Assembly: GCA_003477345.1 (NCBI GenBank)
Contig: DMTG01000026.1
Coordinates: 1 to 9,467 of the forward strand
DNA from: Succinivibrionaceae bacterium
GTDB lineage: Bacteria; Pseudomonadota; Gammaproteobacteria; Enterobacterales; Succinivibrionaceae
Reading direction: 5' to 3'
DNA: 9,467 nt
Translations under genes and position numbers: made by a program
Shown: one piece after another, positions 1 to 6,110 of the stretch
Position numbering within the stretch: the stretch's first letter is position 1
How the letters are laid out: each line of letters opens with the position of its first letter
The notes under the pieces: generated by a model
Told to the model about the DNA's origin: nothing
The model's database searches: none
What the model saw: the letters and a program-made list of their open reading frames with translations, nothing else

Positions 1-273
1 ATCACAGATGTGCGGATGGGCGTTAGTAACACTAGGCACTCCATGAGTTGCCCATCTGGTATGAGCTATACCGATTGAGCCTCTGCAGCCATGCGCCTGT
101 ACGTCTTCTTTTAAAGCCTGTACCTTTTCAACAGTCTTAATGCAGCTGAACTCATTACTGTCGACAGTGCAGATGCCTGCACTGTCGTATCCTCTGTACT
201 CCAGCCTTGAAAGACCTTCAAGCAGAATTGGGGCTACCTGTCTTTGAGCAACTGCTCCAACGATACCGCACAT
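1..273 (-). CDS. glmS: Glutamine--fructose-6-phosphate aminotransferase (isomerizing), N-terminal part, cut by window edge
   Basis: GlmS makes glucosamine-6-phosphate from fructose-6-phosphate and glutamine in the cytoplasm, the first committed step to UDP-GlcNAc. Only the first 91 codons are present; the reading frame leaves the window at base 1. The protein begins MCGIVGAV, so removal of Met exposes the N-terminal Cys nucleophile of class-II (Ntn) glutamine amidotransferases. YRGYDSAG (residues 26-33) and HTRWATHG (71-78) are the glutaminase-domain signatures that bind glutamine. The ATG at 273 is preceded by AAGGT (287-283 on the minus strand) at 9 nt spacing, and the MCGIVG start cannot be placed elsewhere. 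It lies 63 nt downstream of glmU with no terminator-like hairpin between them, so co-transcription with glmU is likely, as in E. coli. The isomerase domain is not visible. Confidence 0.96.
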   Translation of the reverse strand, partial: MCGIVGAVAQRQVAPILLEGLSRLEYRGYDSAGICTVDSNEFSCIKTVEKVQALKEDVQAHGCRGSIGIAHTRWATHGVPSVTNAHPHICD

Positions 274-336
274 AATGTATTTACCTTAAACAAATCTGAT
301 AATTAGCCATTAAGATTCAATAAATTCTATAAAAAG

Positions 337-1725
337 TCAATGCTTTTTAGTAGGTCTTGGGAAGTTTTCAAAAACTTTCGGGGTAGGCCTTGTAACTATA
401 AGCGCGTTTTCCGGTGCTTTTATCTTTCTGGTCACCGTTGAGCCTGCACCTATGGTAACGCCGTTTGCCACACTGACCGGAGCTACCAGCTGTGTGTCTG
501 AGCCGACAAATACGTCGTCCCCTATCAAAGTTTTGTGTTTGTTGGCGCCGTCATAATTGCAGGTTATGGTTCCAGCTCCGATATTGACGTTTTTACCTAT
601 TTCTGCGTCGCCTAGATAAGACAAGTGGCCTGCCTTTGTGCCAAGCTTGACTAAGGATTTTTTAACTTCGACAAAGTTTCCGATATGAACTTCATCTTCT
701 AATACATTGCCAGGTCTGAGTCTGGCAAATGGTCCTATAGTATTGTGTCTGCCTAAAGAGGACTGCTCAATTACCGAATATGGGGAGATTTCTGAATTAT
801 CCGCTATAGAGCAGTTTTTCAATACGCAGCCGGCGCCAATGGTGACGTTGCTGCCGAGTTTTACACTGCCTTCAAATACGCAGTTGATATCGATAAAGCA
901 GTCTTCTCCGCATTCAAGACTGCCTCTTAAATCGAAGCGGCTTGGATCTGCCAGTGTCACGCCTGATTCCATAAGCTTTCTGGCATTGTTTAACTGCAGC
1001 AGCCGCTCTAAGGAGGCAAGCTGTGGTTTTGAATTAACTCCTGCAAGGATATTAAAGTCAGGAGCGATTTTTAGACTGACAGTATGACCAGAAGATGCGA
1101 GCATTCCAGCAAGATCGGTTAAATAATATTCTCCCTGTGCATTGGAATTTTTTATTTTAGGCAGATACTCATTTAAAAGGCTGGCAGAAGAAACTATCAT
1201 GCCGGTATTTACTTCTTTTATAAGCTTCTGCTCTGCAGAGGCATCCTTTTCTTCCACAATGCTGTTTAGTGATCCGTCGGAGTTTCTGATAATTCTGCCG
1301 TAGCCGAACGGGTTATCAGCAATAGCGCTGAGTACTGCCATATCAGAAATGCTCTTTTCTTTAACAAGATCCTGTAGAACTTCAACAGGAGTAAGCGGGG
1401 TATCTCCATACAGAACCAGTACGTCACTGCCGCTGTCGACTTTAGGAAGAGCAGTGGCTACGGCATGTCCGGTTCCGAGCTGTTCCTTCTGGATGGATAC
1501 AGAAATAATCTTTTTTAAAGATTCATCCAGAGAGTCTATAAAGGCCTGTACAACTTCTGCCTTATGGCCTGCAACAATATGAATTGCTTTTGGCGACAGG
1601 GCGGCTGAAGTTTCGATGACATACTGTAAAAGCGGTTTGCCTGCCAGTTTATGTAATACCTTAGGCAGTGCTGAATGCATTCTTTTCCCTTTGCCAGCTG
1701 CAAGTATAATGATTTCTAAAGCCAT
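337..1725 (-). CDS. glmU: Bifunctional UDP-N-acetylglucosamine pyrophosphorylase / glucosamine-1-phosphate N-acetyltransferase
   Basis: GlmU acetylates glucosamine-1-phosphate with acetyl-CoA and then uridylylates it with UTP, giving UDP-GlcNAc for peptidoglycan and LPS. At 462 aa it matches the usual length of about 456. The N-terminal Rossmann-like uridylyltransferase shows LAAGKGKRM (residues 8-16; E. coli has T where this has K), PKVLH (21-25), QLGTGHAV (82-89), YGD (106-108) with the metal-binding Asp108, and GEYYLTD (198-204). From about residue 255 the protein becomes a left-handed beta-helix of hexapeptide repeats, with RLRPG (335-339), catalytic His367 in GHLSYLGD, and NIGAGTITCNYDG (381-393). 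The ATG is preceded by AGGA at 7 nt, overlapping the end of lgt. Only 4 nt separate the two genes, so they are almost certainly co-transcribed. The gene ends in TGA. No anomaly is visible. Confidence 0.97.
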   Translation of the reverse strand: MALEIIILAAGKGKRMHSALPKVLHKLAGKPLLQYVIETSAALSPKAIHIVAGHKAEVVQAFIDSLDESLKKIISVSIQKEQLGTGHAVATALPKVDSGSDVLVLYGDTPLTPVEVLQDLVKEKSISDMAVLSAIADNPFGYGRIIRNSDGSLNSIVEEKDASAEQKLIKEVNTGMIVSSASLLNEYLPKIKNSNAQGEYYLTDLAGMLASSGHTVSLKIAPDFNILAGVNSKPQLASLERLLQLNNARKLMESGVTLADPSRFDLRGSLECGEDCFIDINCVFEGSVKLGSNVTIGAGCVLKNCSIADNSEISPYSVIEQSSLGRHNTIGPFARLRPGNVLEDEVHIGNFVEVKKSLVKLGTKAGHLSYLGDAEIGKNVNIGAGTITCNYDGANKHKTLIGDDVFVGSDTQLVAPVSVANGVTIGAGSTVTRKIKAPENALIVTRPTPKVFENFPRPTKKH

Positions 1726-1729
1726 CTTT

Positions 1730-2509
1730 TTATCCTTTTCTTGCTTTGTATTTTGCGTACACGATAGTGAGAATTCCGAACAATATGAAAGGAATACTTA
1801 AATACTGCCCTACAGTAAATATTGTTCCTGTTGAATAGTCTGCCTGTTCAACTTTAAATGGTTCAATAAAGAAGCGCGCACCAAAGATAAATATAAACAG
1901 TAAGCCAAAGATTGCGCCGTTTGGCCTGTTTTTCCATTTTATATAGATTAACCCCAGAATCAGGAAGGTGACGAAATAGGCCACTGACTCATATATTTGT
2001 ACCGGGTGTCTTGGGAAATCTTCGCCCAGTCTTGCGAAAACTACGCCGTAGTCTGAGTTGGTTGCTTTTCCAAGAATTTCAGAATTTATAAAATTTCCTA
2101 CCCTAATCAGGGTGGATACCAGAGCAACCGGCACACTTAGCATATCTGTCATTTCCAGAAATGTATAAGGTCTGTTGCTGACAAAAACAGCAATTGCAAG
2201 CAATACGCCTACGGTACCGCCGTGACTTGCCAGGCCGCCTTTCCAGACTTTTAATATTTCAACAGGGTGGGAGAGGAAATAGTCTGGTTCATATATAAGA
2301 CAGTGACCAAGTCTTGCACCGATTACGGTTCCAATGAAAAGCAGCAGCAGCATTTTGTCCAGATCTTCTGTTTTATAGGCTTTCTGCTTAAACATCCAGT
2401 GCATAATGGCATAGCCTATCAAAAAACCGCCGGCAAACAGTAATCCGTACCAGCGAACCTGGATCGCTCCTATGGAAATTGCGACAGGATCTAGATTAGA
2501 AACAAACAT
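1730..2509 (-). CDS. lgt: Phosphatidylglycerol--prolipoprotein diacylglyceryl transferase
   Basis: Lgt moves diacylglycerol from phosphatidylglycerol to the lipobox Cys of prolipoproteins in the inner membrane, the first step of lipoprotein maturation. The 259 aa protein is rich in hydrophobic segments (about 20-40, 52-70, 97-110, 123-135, 175-190, 200-215, 232-252). Conserved residues by alignment with E. coli Lgt are Tyr21 (RWYG), His96 (SHGG), Arg136/Asn139 (RVGNFIN), Glu144, and Arg212/Glu216 (ARFFIE); RHPVQIYE (167-174) is also present. It is shorter than E. coli Lgt (291 aa). The stretch at 65-98 (ARLGHCLIYEPDYFLSHP, then GGLASHGG) resembles what I recall of Bacteroidetes Lgt rather than the proteobacterial GGMSFHGG form, which suggests transfer. 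An in-frame TAA directly precedes the ATG, fixing the furthest start, but no Shine-Dalgarno sequence is seen there. It heads the lgt-glmU-glmS cluster, unlike the lgt-thyA arrangement of E. coli. Confidence 0.96.
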   Translation of the reverse strand: MFVSNLDPVAISIGAIQVRWYGLLFAGGFLIGYAIMHWMFKQKAYKTEDLDKMLLLLFIGTVIGARLGHCLIYEPDYFLSHPVEILKVWKGGLASHGGTVGVLLAIAVFVSNRPYTFLEMTDMLSVPVALVSTLIRVGNFINSEILGKATNSDYGVVFARLGEDFPRHPVQIYESVAYFVTFLILGLIYIKWKNRPNGAIFGLLFIFIFGARFFIEPFKVEQADYSTGTIFTVGQYLSIPFILFGILTIVYAKYKARKG

Positions 2510-2549
2510 TTACAAATATAGTGGTGTATAGTGAGATTTTCTTATACAC
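2496..2549 (-). CDS. Possible 17-aa leader ORF overlapping the lgt start
   Basis: A GTG codon at 2549-2547 is preceded by GGAG (2560-2557 on the minus strand) at 7 nt, the only good Shine-Dalgarno sequence near lgt. It opens a frame of 17 codons, MYKKISLYTTIFVNVCF, that ends with TAA 14 bases inside lgt in a different frame. lgt itself has no visible ribosome site, so translation of this short frame could deliver ribosomes to the lgt ATG by coupling. The GTG lies in one arm of the inverted repeat at 2521-2552. This is inferred only from position and spacing, and the frame may be fortuitous. Confidence 0.25.
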   Translation of the reverse strand: MYKKISLYTTIFVNVCF

Positions 2550-2552
2550 CGC
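2521..2552. repeat. Inverted repeat in the lgt leader
   Basis: GTGGTGTATA (2521-2530) is complementary to TATACACCGC (2543-2552), with one G-T wobble and a 12-base loop. On the minus strand the hairpin ends 11 bases before the lgt ATG. No T-tract follows on either strand, so it is not an intrinsic terminator. It could be an mRNA hairpin limiting lgt translation or a dyad operator; the sequence does not decide. Confidence 0.5.
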
Positions 2553-2620
2553 TTATCTCCATTATTATTTATAATAAATTTTGCGAAAGAGTTTTAAATT
2601 ATCGTTAATTCAAAAGTGTA

Positions 2621-2629
2621 ATTGTAGCA
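2621..2629 (-). promoter_or_regulatory. Candidate extended -10 promoter for lgt-glmU-glmS
   Basis: On the minus strand this reads TGCTACAAT, an extended -10 element (TGN then TACAAT, 5 of 6 to TATAAT). No convincing -35 hexamer lies 17 bases upstream. A start near 2614 would give a leader of about 105 nt containing the hairpin and GGAG site described for the lgt leader. Confidence 0.35.
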
Positions 2630-2638
2630 AATATAGAC

Positions 2639-2683
2639 AGCCTAGAGGCTATGCCGACAGCAAGTATATTCTCTTTTCTAGGC
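2639..2683. repeat. Nested inverted repeats between lgt and the PPTase gene
   Basis: GCCTAGA (2640-2646) is a perfect reverse complement of TCTAGGC (2677-2683) across 30 bases. The left arm also belongs to a tight palindrome, AGCCTAGAGGCT (2639-2650, 5-base arms). The two pairings are mutually exclusive. No T-tract follows, so a terminator is unlikely. The location between divergent genes suggests an operator or a structured leader, without further support. Confidence 0.4.
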
Positions 2684-2744
2684 AGCGGTAATACCTGTAA
2701 AATAAAGAATATATAGTTTTATAAATAAAAATTACGAGAGCAGA

Positions 2745-3452
2745 ATGACAGATATTTTTGTCGCCTCAATAGAAGATGCGTATTTATTATCAGAAAAACA
2801 GCCTGAATTAAAACTTTCAGATTTTAGTATTGAGCATTTATCTGAAAAAAGAAAGAAAAGCCTGCTAGGTGGAAGAGCGTTACTGCAGCATATTCTGTCC
2901 TGCAGATATAATCTCAAGCAGCTTCCCGTAATAGAAAAGCTTGAACACGGAAAACCTTATTTTTTTGATCATAAGGGGATTTTTTTTAACATATCGCATA
3001 GCACCGACTGGATAGTTATCGCAGTCGGCGGATATCATCAGGGAATAGATCTCGAGTTTGTAAAGAAGCGGCACGATTTTGAGGGGTTAAAGGCAAGAGT
3101 GCTGTCCCCTTTAGAGCGCGCCTGGCTTGATAAATTCTCCTTAGAAGATCAGATGTCAGAGTTCACGAGACTGTGGACAATCAAAGAGTGTCTTATAAAG
3201 GTTTCAGGTCTTGGCCTTGTAGGTATAAGCGATATCAGGGCAGATTTAGAAAATCATCGAGTGGAGAGCAGGTCTAATGATCCTGGTGTGCTTGCAAGCT
3301 TAAGATTTGATGAAATTGTAGATGCCGGTCTCTCATGGCTTACTTACTATTTTCAGAACAAATCAGAAAAAATCAGTCTATATCAGCTTTCAGACTTTGA
3401 TTTTAAGGAAGTAACACCGGCAGCTAACATTCATTATCTGTCTGTTAACTGA
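2745..3452 (+). CDS. 4'-phosphopantetheinyl transferase superfamily protein (Sfp type)
   Basis: Enzymes of this family move 4'-phosphopantetheine from CoA onto a Ser of acyl or peptidyl carrier proteins in the cytoplasm. At 235 aa the length fits the Sfp/AcpT-like group rather than the small AcpS type. Visible motifs are GKPYF (69-73), FNISHS (81-86), GIDLE (100-104) with Mg-binding Asp102 and Glu104, and RLWTIKECLIKVSG (142-155) with Trp144, Lys147 and Glu148. The usual Ala of the WxxKEA motif is Cys here. The ATG has only a weak GAGAG a few bases upstream. The neighbours (lgt operon, ilvY/ilvC) give no carrier-protein partner. The target could be a fatty-acid ACP or a secondary lipid, aryl-polyene or non-ribosomal peptide pathway elsewhere in the genome. 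Family assignment is firm; substrate and gene name are not. Confidence 0.93.
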   Translation: MTDIFVASIEDAYLLSEKQPELKLSDFSIEHLSEKRKKSLLGGRALLQHILSCRYNLKQLPVIEKLEHGKPYFFDHKGIFFNISHSTDWIVIAVGGYHQGIDLEFVKKRHDFEGLKARVLSPLERAWLDKFSLEDQMSEFTRLWTIKECLIKVSGLGLVGISDIRADLENHRVESRSNDPGVLASLRFDEIVDAGLSWLTYYFQNKSEKISLYQLSDFDFKEVTPAANIHYLSVN

Positions 3453-3460
3453 TATATATA

Positions 3461-3492
3461 GCGCTGATGGCTTTATATAGAATTTTCAGCGC
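3461..3492. terminator. Inverted repeat between convergent PPTase gene and ilvY, possible weak bidirectional terminator
   Basis: GCGCTGA (3461-3467) pairs perfectly with TCAGCGC (3486-3492) around an 18-base AT-rich loop, starting 8 bases after the PPTase stop and spanning the ilvY stop. On the plus strand it is followed by a moderately T-rich run (GTCTTCTTGTT), on the minus strand by TATATATATC. The stem is short and the tails are imperfect, so this is a plausible but weak terminator. Confidence 0.45.
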
Positions 3493-4408
3493 GTCTTCTT
3501 GTTAAATCAGGCATAAAACTTGGAGCAAGTCTTTTGGTAAGTTTAGTGACTGCTCTGATTTTTTCCTCTTCTGCCTTTGATTTTAAAGAGCATAAGGCTA
3601 CACGGAAATTTGACCATGGCAGCGTCTTTAAGATCACCACATCGTTTTTAAATGGGGAAATCTCATACACAAGTCTCGGGACTACCGAGATGCCAAGTCC
3701 AAGACCTGTCAGGCTCAGTATTGCCTCGTGACCGGCAATTTCAGAGTATACGTTAGGTGTAACTTCTATAGATTTCAGCCATTTGTCTACTTCATAGCGC
3801 AGCTGTCCTTTTTCTGGCATTACAAAAGGTACTCTGGACAAAGTATAGTTGTCTATATTGTTTCCGTAGCCGCCTTCAAAAAGAGGTGTCTTGGGGGCAA
3901 TCAGAATTAAAGGAAAAGATACCAGATCAACGTACTGAATGTTTGAAGGAATTTCATTAGGCAGGGCGCTGATTACAAAATCAGTCTTTTTATCATTTAG
4001 ATGACCAAGAGCGTCTGCAGGATCTCCTGTTTCTATCATGATCTCGAGGTTAGGCTCTGATAGACGAATTTCATTGAGAATGCGCGGTATAAACAGATAG
4101 CTGGCTGTAACAGAGCAGTATATTTTTACAGTTCCTGTGAGTTTTCCTACATTGGTATCAAGAGAATTTTTTAAATTATGATAGCCTTCAATACACTGAC
4201 GGGCGAAAACTTCAAATTTTCTGCCGGCCGGAGTTATCTGTATGCCCTTTTTGTCTCTGATGCACAATTTTGCACCAATGTCCATTTCGACCTTGTTCAG
4301 TGTCCTGCTGAGAGTGGATGGACTTACTTTGCATAGGGTTGCAGTGCGCGTCAGGTTAAGGGTCTCGCACAAGCGTAAAAATGTTTCAGCGTCTTTTAAA
4401 TCAATCAA
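3473..4408 (-). CDS. ilvY: LysR-type transcriptional activator of ilvC
   Basis: IlvY activates ilvC when its inducers acetolactate or acetohydroxybutyrate accumulate and represses its own gene. The 311 aa protein has an N-terminal winged helix-turn-helix (about 3-62) with VSPSTLSRTLNKVE (28-41), almost identical to the E. coli IlvY recognition helix region. The effector domain carries IlvY-specific stretches: CSVTASYLFIP (98-108), TGDPADAL (127-134), RVPFVMPEKG (192-201), and AGHEAILSLTGLGLGISVVP (225-244). The start is TTG at 4408-4406, with AGGA (4419-4416) spaced 7 nt upstream. It aligns with the E. coli N-terminus (MDLRDLKTF against IDLKDAETF), and no in-frame ATG fits. The C-terminus is slightly longer than E. 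coli (297 aa) with a basic tail. Its divergent position 146 bases from ilvC supports the name. Confidence 0.95.
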   Translation of the reverse strand: MIDLKDAETFLRLCETLNLTRTATLCKVSPSTLSRTLNKVEMDIGAKLCIRDKKGIQITPAGRKFEVFARQCIEGYHNLKNSLDTNVGKLTGTVKIYCSVTASYLFIPRILNEIRLSEPNLEIMIETGDPADALGHLNDKKTDFVISALPNEIPSNIQYVDLVSFPLILIAPKTPLFEGGYGNNIDNYTLSRVPFVMPEKGQLRYEVDKWLKSIEVTPNVYSEIAGHEAILSLTGLGLGISVVPRLVYEISPFKNDVVILKTLPWSNFRVALCSLKSKAEEEKIRAVTKLTKRLAPSFMPDLTRRRAENSI

Positions 4409-4415
4409 GAGGCAT
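4401..4415 (-). other. Five-codon ATG mini-ORF overlapping the ilvY TTG start
   Basis: The minus strand reads ATG CCT CTT GAT TGA, out of frame with ilvY and overlapping its TTG start. The ATG directly abuts the AGGA motif, too close for efficient use from that site. It may be chance, or may lower ilvY translation. Confidence 0.2.
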
Positions 4416-4440
4416 TCCTAATGTGGCAGAAAATGTGAGC

Positions 4441-4459
4441 TGTTGCGCAATATGCAACA
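4441..4459. promoter_or_regulatory. Probable IlvY operator palindrome
   Basis: TGTTGCGCAATATGCAACA is a dyad of perfect 6-base arms (TGTTGC/GCAACA) around a 7-base centre, and contains the LysR-family T-N11-A pattern. It sits about 59 bases upstream of the predicted ilvC start site, where LysR activators usually bind. It also lies just downstream of the predicted ilvY -10, where binding would repress ilvY. An adjacent AT palindrome, ATATAAATTATAT (4462-4474), may be part of the promoter architecture. Confidence 0.65.
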
Positions 4460-4467
4460 TAATATAA

Positions 4468-4473
4468 ATTATA
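4468..4473 (-). promoter_or_regulatory. ilvY: Predicted ilvY -10 element
   Basis: The minus strand reads TATAAT, a perfect -10 hexamer, inside the AT palindrome next to the operator. The -35 region is poor. A start near 4461 would place the operator at about +2 to +20, fitting autorepression by IlvY. Confidence 0.4.
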
Positions 4474-4502
4474 TGCCAAAAATTAAAAAAATGTGCTAAA
4501 TT
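4473..4502 (+). promoter_or_regulatory. ilvC: Predicted ilvC promoter with weak -35
   Basis: An extended -10, TGC followed by TAAATT (4497-4502), is preceded at 18 bases by ATGCCA (4473-4478), 4 of 6 to TTGACA. A weak -35 beside a good extended -10 is what an activator-dependent promoter would show. The leader to the ATG would be about 45 nt. Confidence 0.45.
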
Positions 4503-4554
4503 GAATACACAGATTCATTTTATTTTGTTATTCCAGTGATACGGACACAAACAT

Positions 4555-6039
4555 ATGGCAACTAATTATTTCAACACCTTAAATTTACGCCAGCAGTTAG
4601 CTCAGTTAGGCTGCTGCGAACTTATGGATAGAAGCGAATTTGCAGATGGCTGCAATTTCCTTAAGGGCAAAAAGATTGTAATTGTCGGCTGCGGTGCTCA
4701 GGGCCTGAATCAGGGTATGAACTTAAGAGACTCTGGTCTGGATGTCAGCTATGCATTACGCCAGGCAGCAATCGATGAAAAAAGAGCTTCATTCAAGAGA
4801 GCAACCGACAACGGCTTTAAGGTTGGCACCTATCAGGATCTGATTCCAACAGCTGATCTTGTAATCAATCTTACTCCTGACAAACAGCATGAAAACGTAG
4901 TCAATGCTGTACAGCCTCTGATGAAGCCTGGTGCAGCCTTAGGCTATTCACACGGCTTTAATATTGTAGAGCTCGGCATGCAGGTAAGAAAAGACATTAC
5001 TGTAGTCATGGTTGCTCCAAAAGCTCCAGGAACCGAGGTACGTGAAGAGTACCGCAGAGGTTTCGGCACTCCAACTCTGCTGGCTGTGCATCCGGAAAAT
5101 GATCCTAAAGGTGAAGGCTGGGCAATTGCCAAAGCCTGGGCATCAGGACTTGGCGGTGACCGCGCAGGCTGCCTGAGATCTTCTTTCGTGGCTGAGGTTA
5201 AATCAGATCTGATGGGCGAGCAGACAATTCTCTGCGGCGTTCTGCAGGCTGCATCCATCTTATGCTACGACAGAGCAATGGAGCTTGGACTTGACAGCGG
5301 TTATGCAGCAAAACTCATTCAGTACGGCTGGGAGACTGTTTGTGAAGCCTTAAAGCAGGGCGGTATCACCAATATGATGGACAGACTGTCTAACCCTGCC
5401 AAGATCAAGGCATACAATCTGGCTGCTGAATTAAAGACCATCATGAAAGATTTGTATCTCAAGCACATGGATGACATTGAGAGCGGCGAATTCTCTAGAC
5501 TAATGATGGAAGACTGGGCAAACAACGACAAGAAGCTCCTTACCTGGAGAGAGAACTTTGCCAAGTGCGGCTTTGAAAATGCTCCAGCATGCGATACCAA
5601 GATCACCGAGCAGGAATATTTTGACAAGTGCATCCTGTTAGTAGCCTTTGCCAAGGCTGGCATCGAGCTGGCATTTGAGACCATGACCAAGTCAGGTATT
5701 TACCCTGAGTCTGCCTACTATGAGTCTCTGCACGAGCTGCCGCTGATTGCTAATCTGATTGCACGTCGTCGTTTATACGAAATGAACGTAGTTATTTCAG
5801 ATACTGCAGAATATGGTGATTATCTGTTTGCCAATGCAGCAATCCCTCTTCTCAAGGATTTCATGTCTAAGGTTCAGACTGACGTATTCGGCAAGGGCCT
5901 AGAGGGTGACAACTGCGTAGATAACGTAGAGCTTATCAAGGTAAACGACGCAATCCGCAATCCGCCAATTGAAGTTGTAGGACGTAAACTGCGTGCTTAT
6001 ATGTCCGATATGAAAGAAATTTCTGTAGGAAATAACTAA
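4555..6039 (+). CDS. ilvC: Ketol-acid reductoisomerase (NADP+), class II
   Basis: IlvC converts acetolactate and acetohydroxybutyrate to dihydroxy acids in isoleucine and valine synthesis, using NADPH and Mg2+ in the cytoplasm. At 494 aa it is the long class II form, close to E. coli IlvC (491 aa) over its whole length. The Rossmann domain has GCGAQG (45-50), and the NADPH-selecting residues Arg69, Arg77 and Ser79 are conserved. His133 (YSHGFNI) and Lys156 (VAPKAPG) are present. Metal and substrate ligands by alignment are Asp218 and Glu222 (KSDLMGE) in the first knotted repeat, and Glu390, Glu394 (YYESLHE) and Ser415 in the second. The ATG has only a weak GGA (4543-4545) upstream, but the N-terminus ([16 protein letters not shown]) aligns residue by residue with the E. 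coli protein. Control is probably by IlvY from the shared intergenic region. Confidence 0.98.
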   Translation: MATNYFNTLNLRQQLAQLGCCELMDRSEFADGCNFLKGKKIVIVGCGAQGLNQGMNLRDSGLDVSYALRQAAIDEKRASFKRATDNGFKVGTYQDLIPTADLVINLTPDKQHENVVNAVQPLMKPGAALGYSHGFNIVELGMQVRKDITVVMVAPKAPGTEVREEYRRGFGTPTLLAVHPENDPKGEGWAIAKAWASGLGGDRAGCLRSSFVAEVKSDLMGEQTILCGVLQAASILCYDRAMELGLDSGYAAKLIQYGWETVCEALKQGGITNMMDRLSNPAKIKAYNLAAELKTIMKDLYLKHMDDIESGEFSRLMMEDWANNDKKLLTWRENFAKCGFENAPACDTKITEQEYFDKCILLVAFAKAGIELAFETMTKSGIYPESAYYESLHELPLIANLIARRRLYEMNVVISDTAEYGDYLFANAAIPLLKDFMSKVQTDVFGKGLEGDNCVDNVELIKVNDAIRNPPIEVVGRKLRAYMSDMKEISVGNN

Positions 6040-6078
6040 TTGCAGATTTGCTTTCAAGACAGAAATAGCTAATTATCA

Positions 6079-6110
6079 GGAGATGGAGTAAAAATTCCAT
6101 CTCCTTTTTT
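6079..6110 (+). terminator. Intrinsic terminator of ilvC
   Basis: GGAGATGGA (6079-6087) pairs perfectly with TCCATCTCC (6096-6104) across an 8-base loop and is followed directly by TTTTTT (6105-6110), a textbook Rho-independent terminator 40 bases after the ilvC stop. The T-run overlaps the stop codon of the convergent rep gene. On the minus strand the hairpin lacks a T-tract, so it should be weaker for rep. Confidence 0.93.

Noticed and set aside
707..1087. Plus-strand ORF of 126 codons inside glmU
   Set aside because: It is antisense to the strongly conserved GlmU beta-helix and resembles no known protein; it is a shadow frame.
2521..2552. Intrinsic terminator upstream of lgt
   Set aside because: The stem is AT-rich and no T-tract follows on either strand.
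2639..2700. tRNA or small structured RNA gene in the lgt/PPTase gap
   Set aside because: No cloverleaf, T-loop consensus or terminator is visible; only short alternative hairpins.
2732..3074. Minus-strand ORFs opposite the 5' half of the PPTase gene
   Set aside because: The plus strand carries clear PPTase motifs; these frames are antisense artefacts.
3473..4408. ilvY as a disrupted gene because it lacks an ATG
   Set aside because: The TTG start has a well-spaced AGGA, and the protein aligns with IlvY from its first residues.
4944..5690. Minus-strand ORFs of 104 and 123 codons inside ilvC
   Set aside because: They lie opposite highly conserved IlvC catalytic segments and have no recognisable domain or ribosome site.
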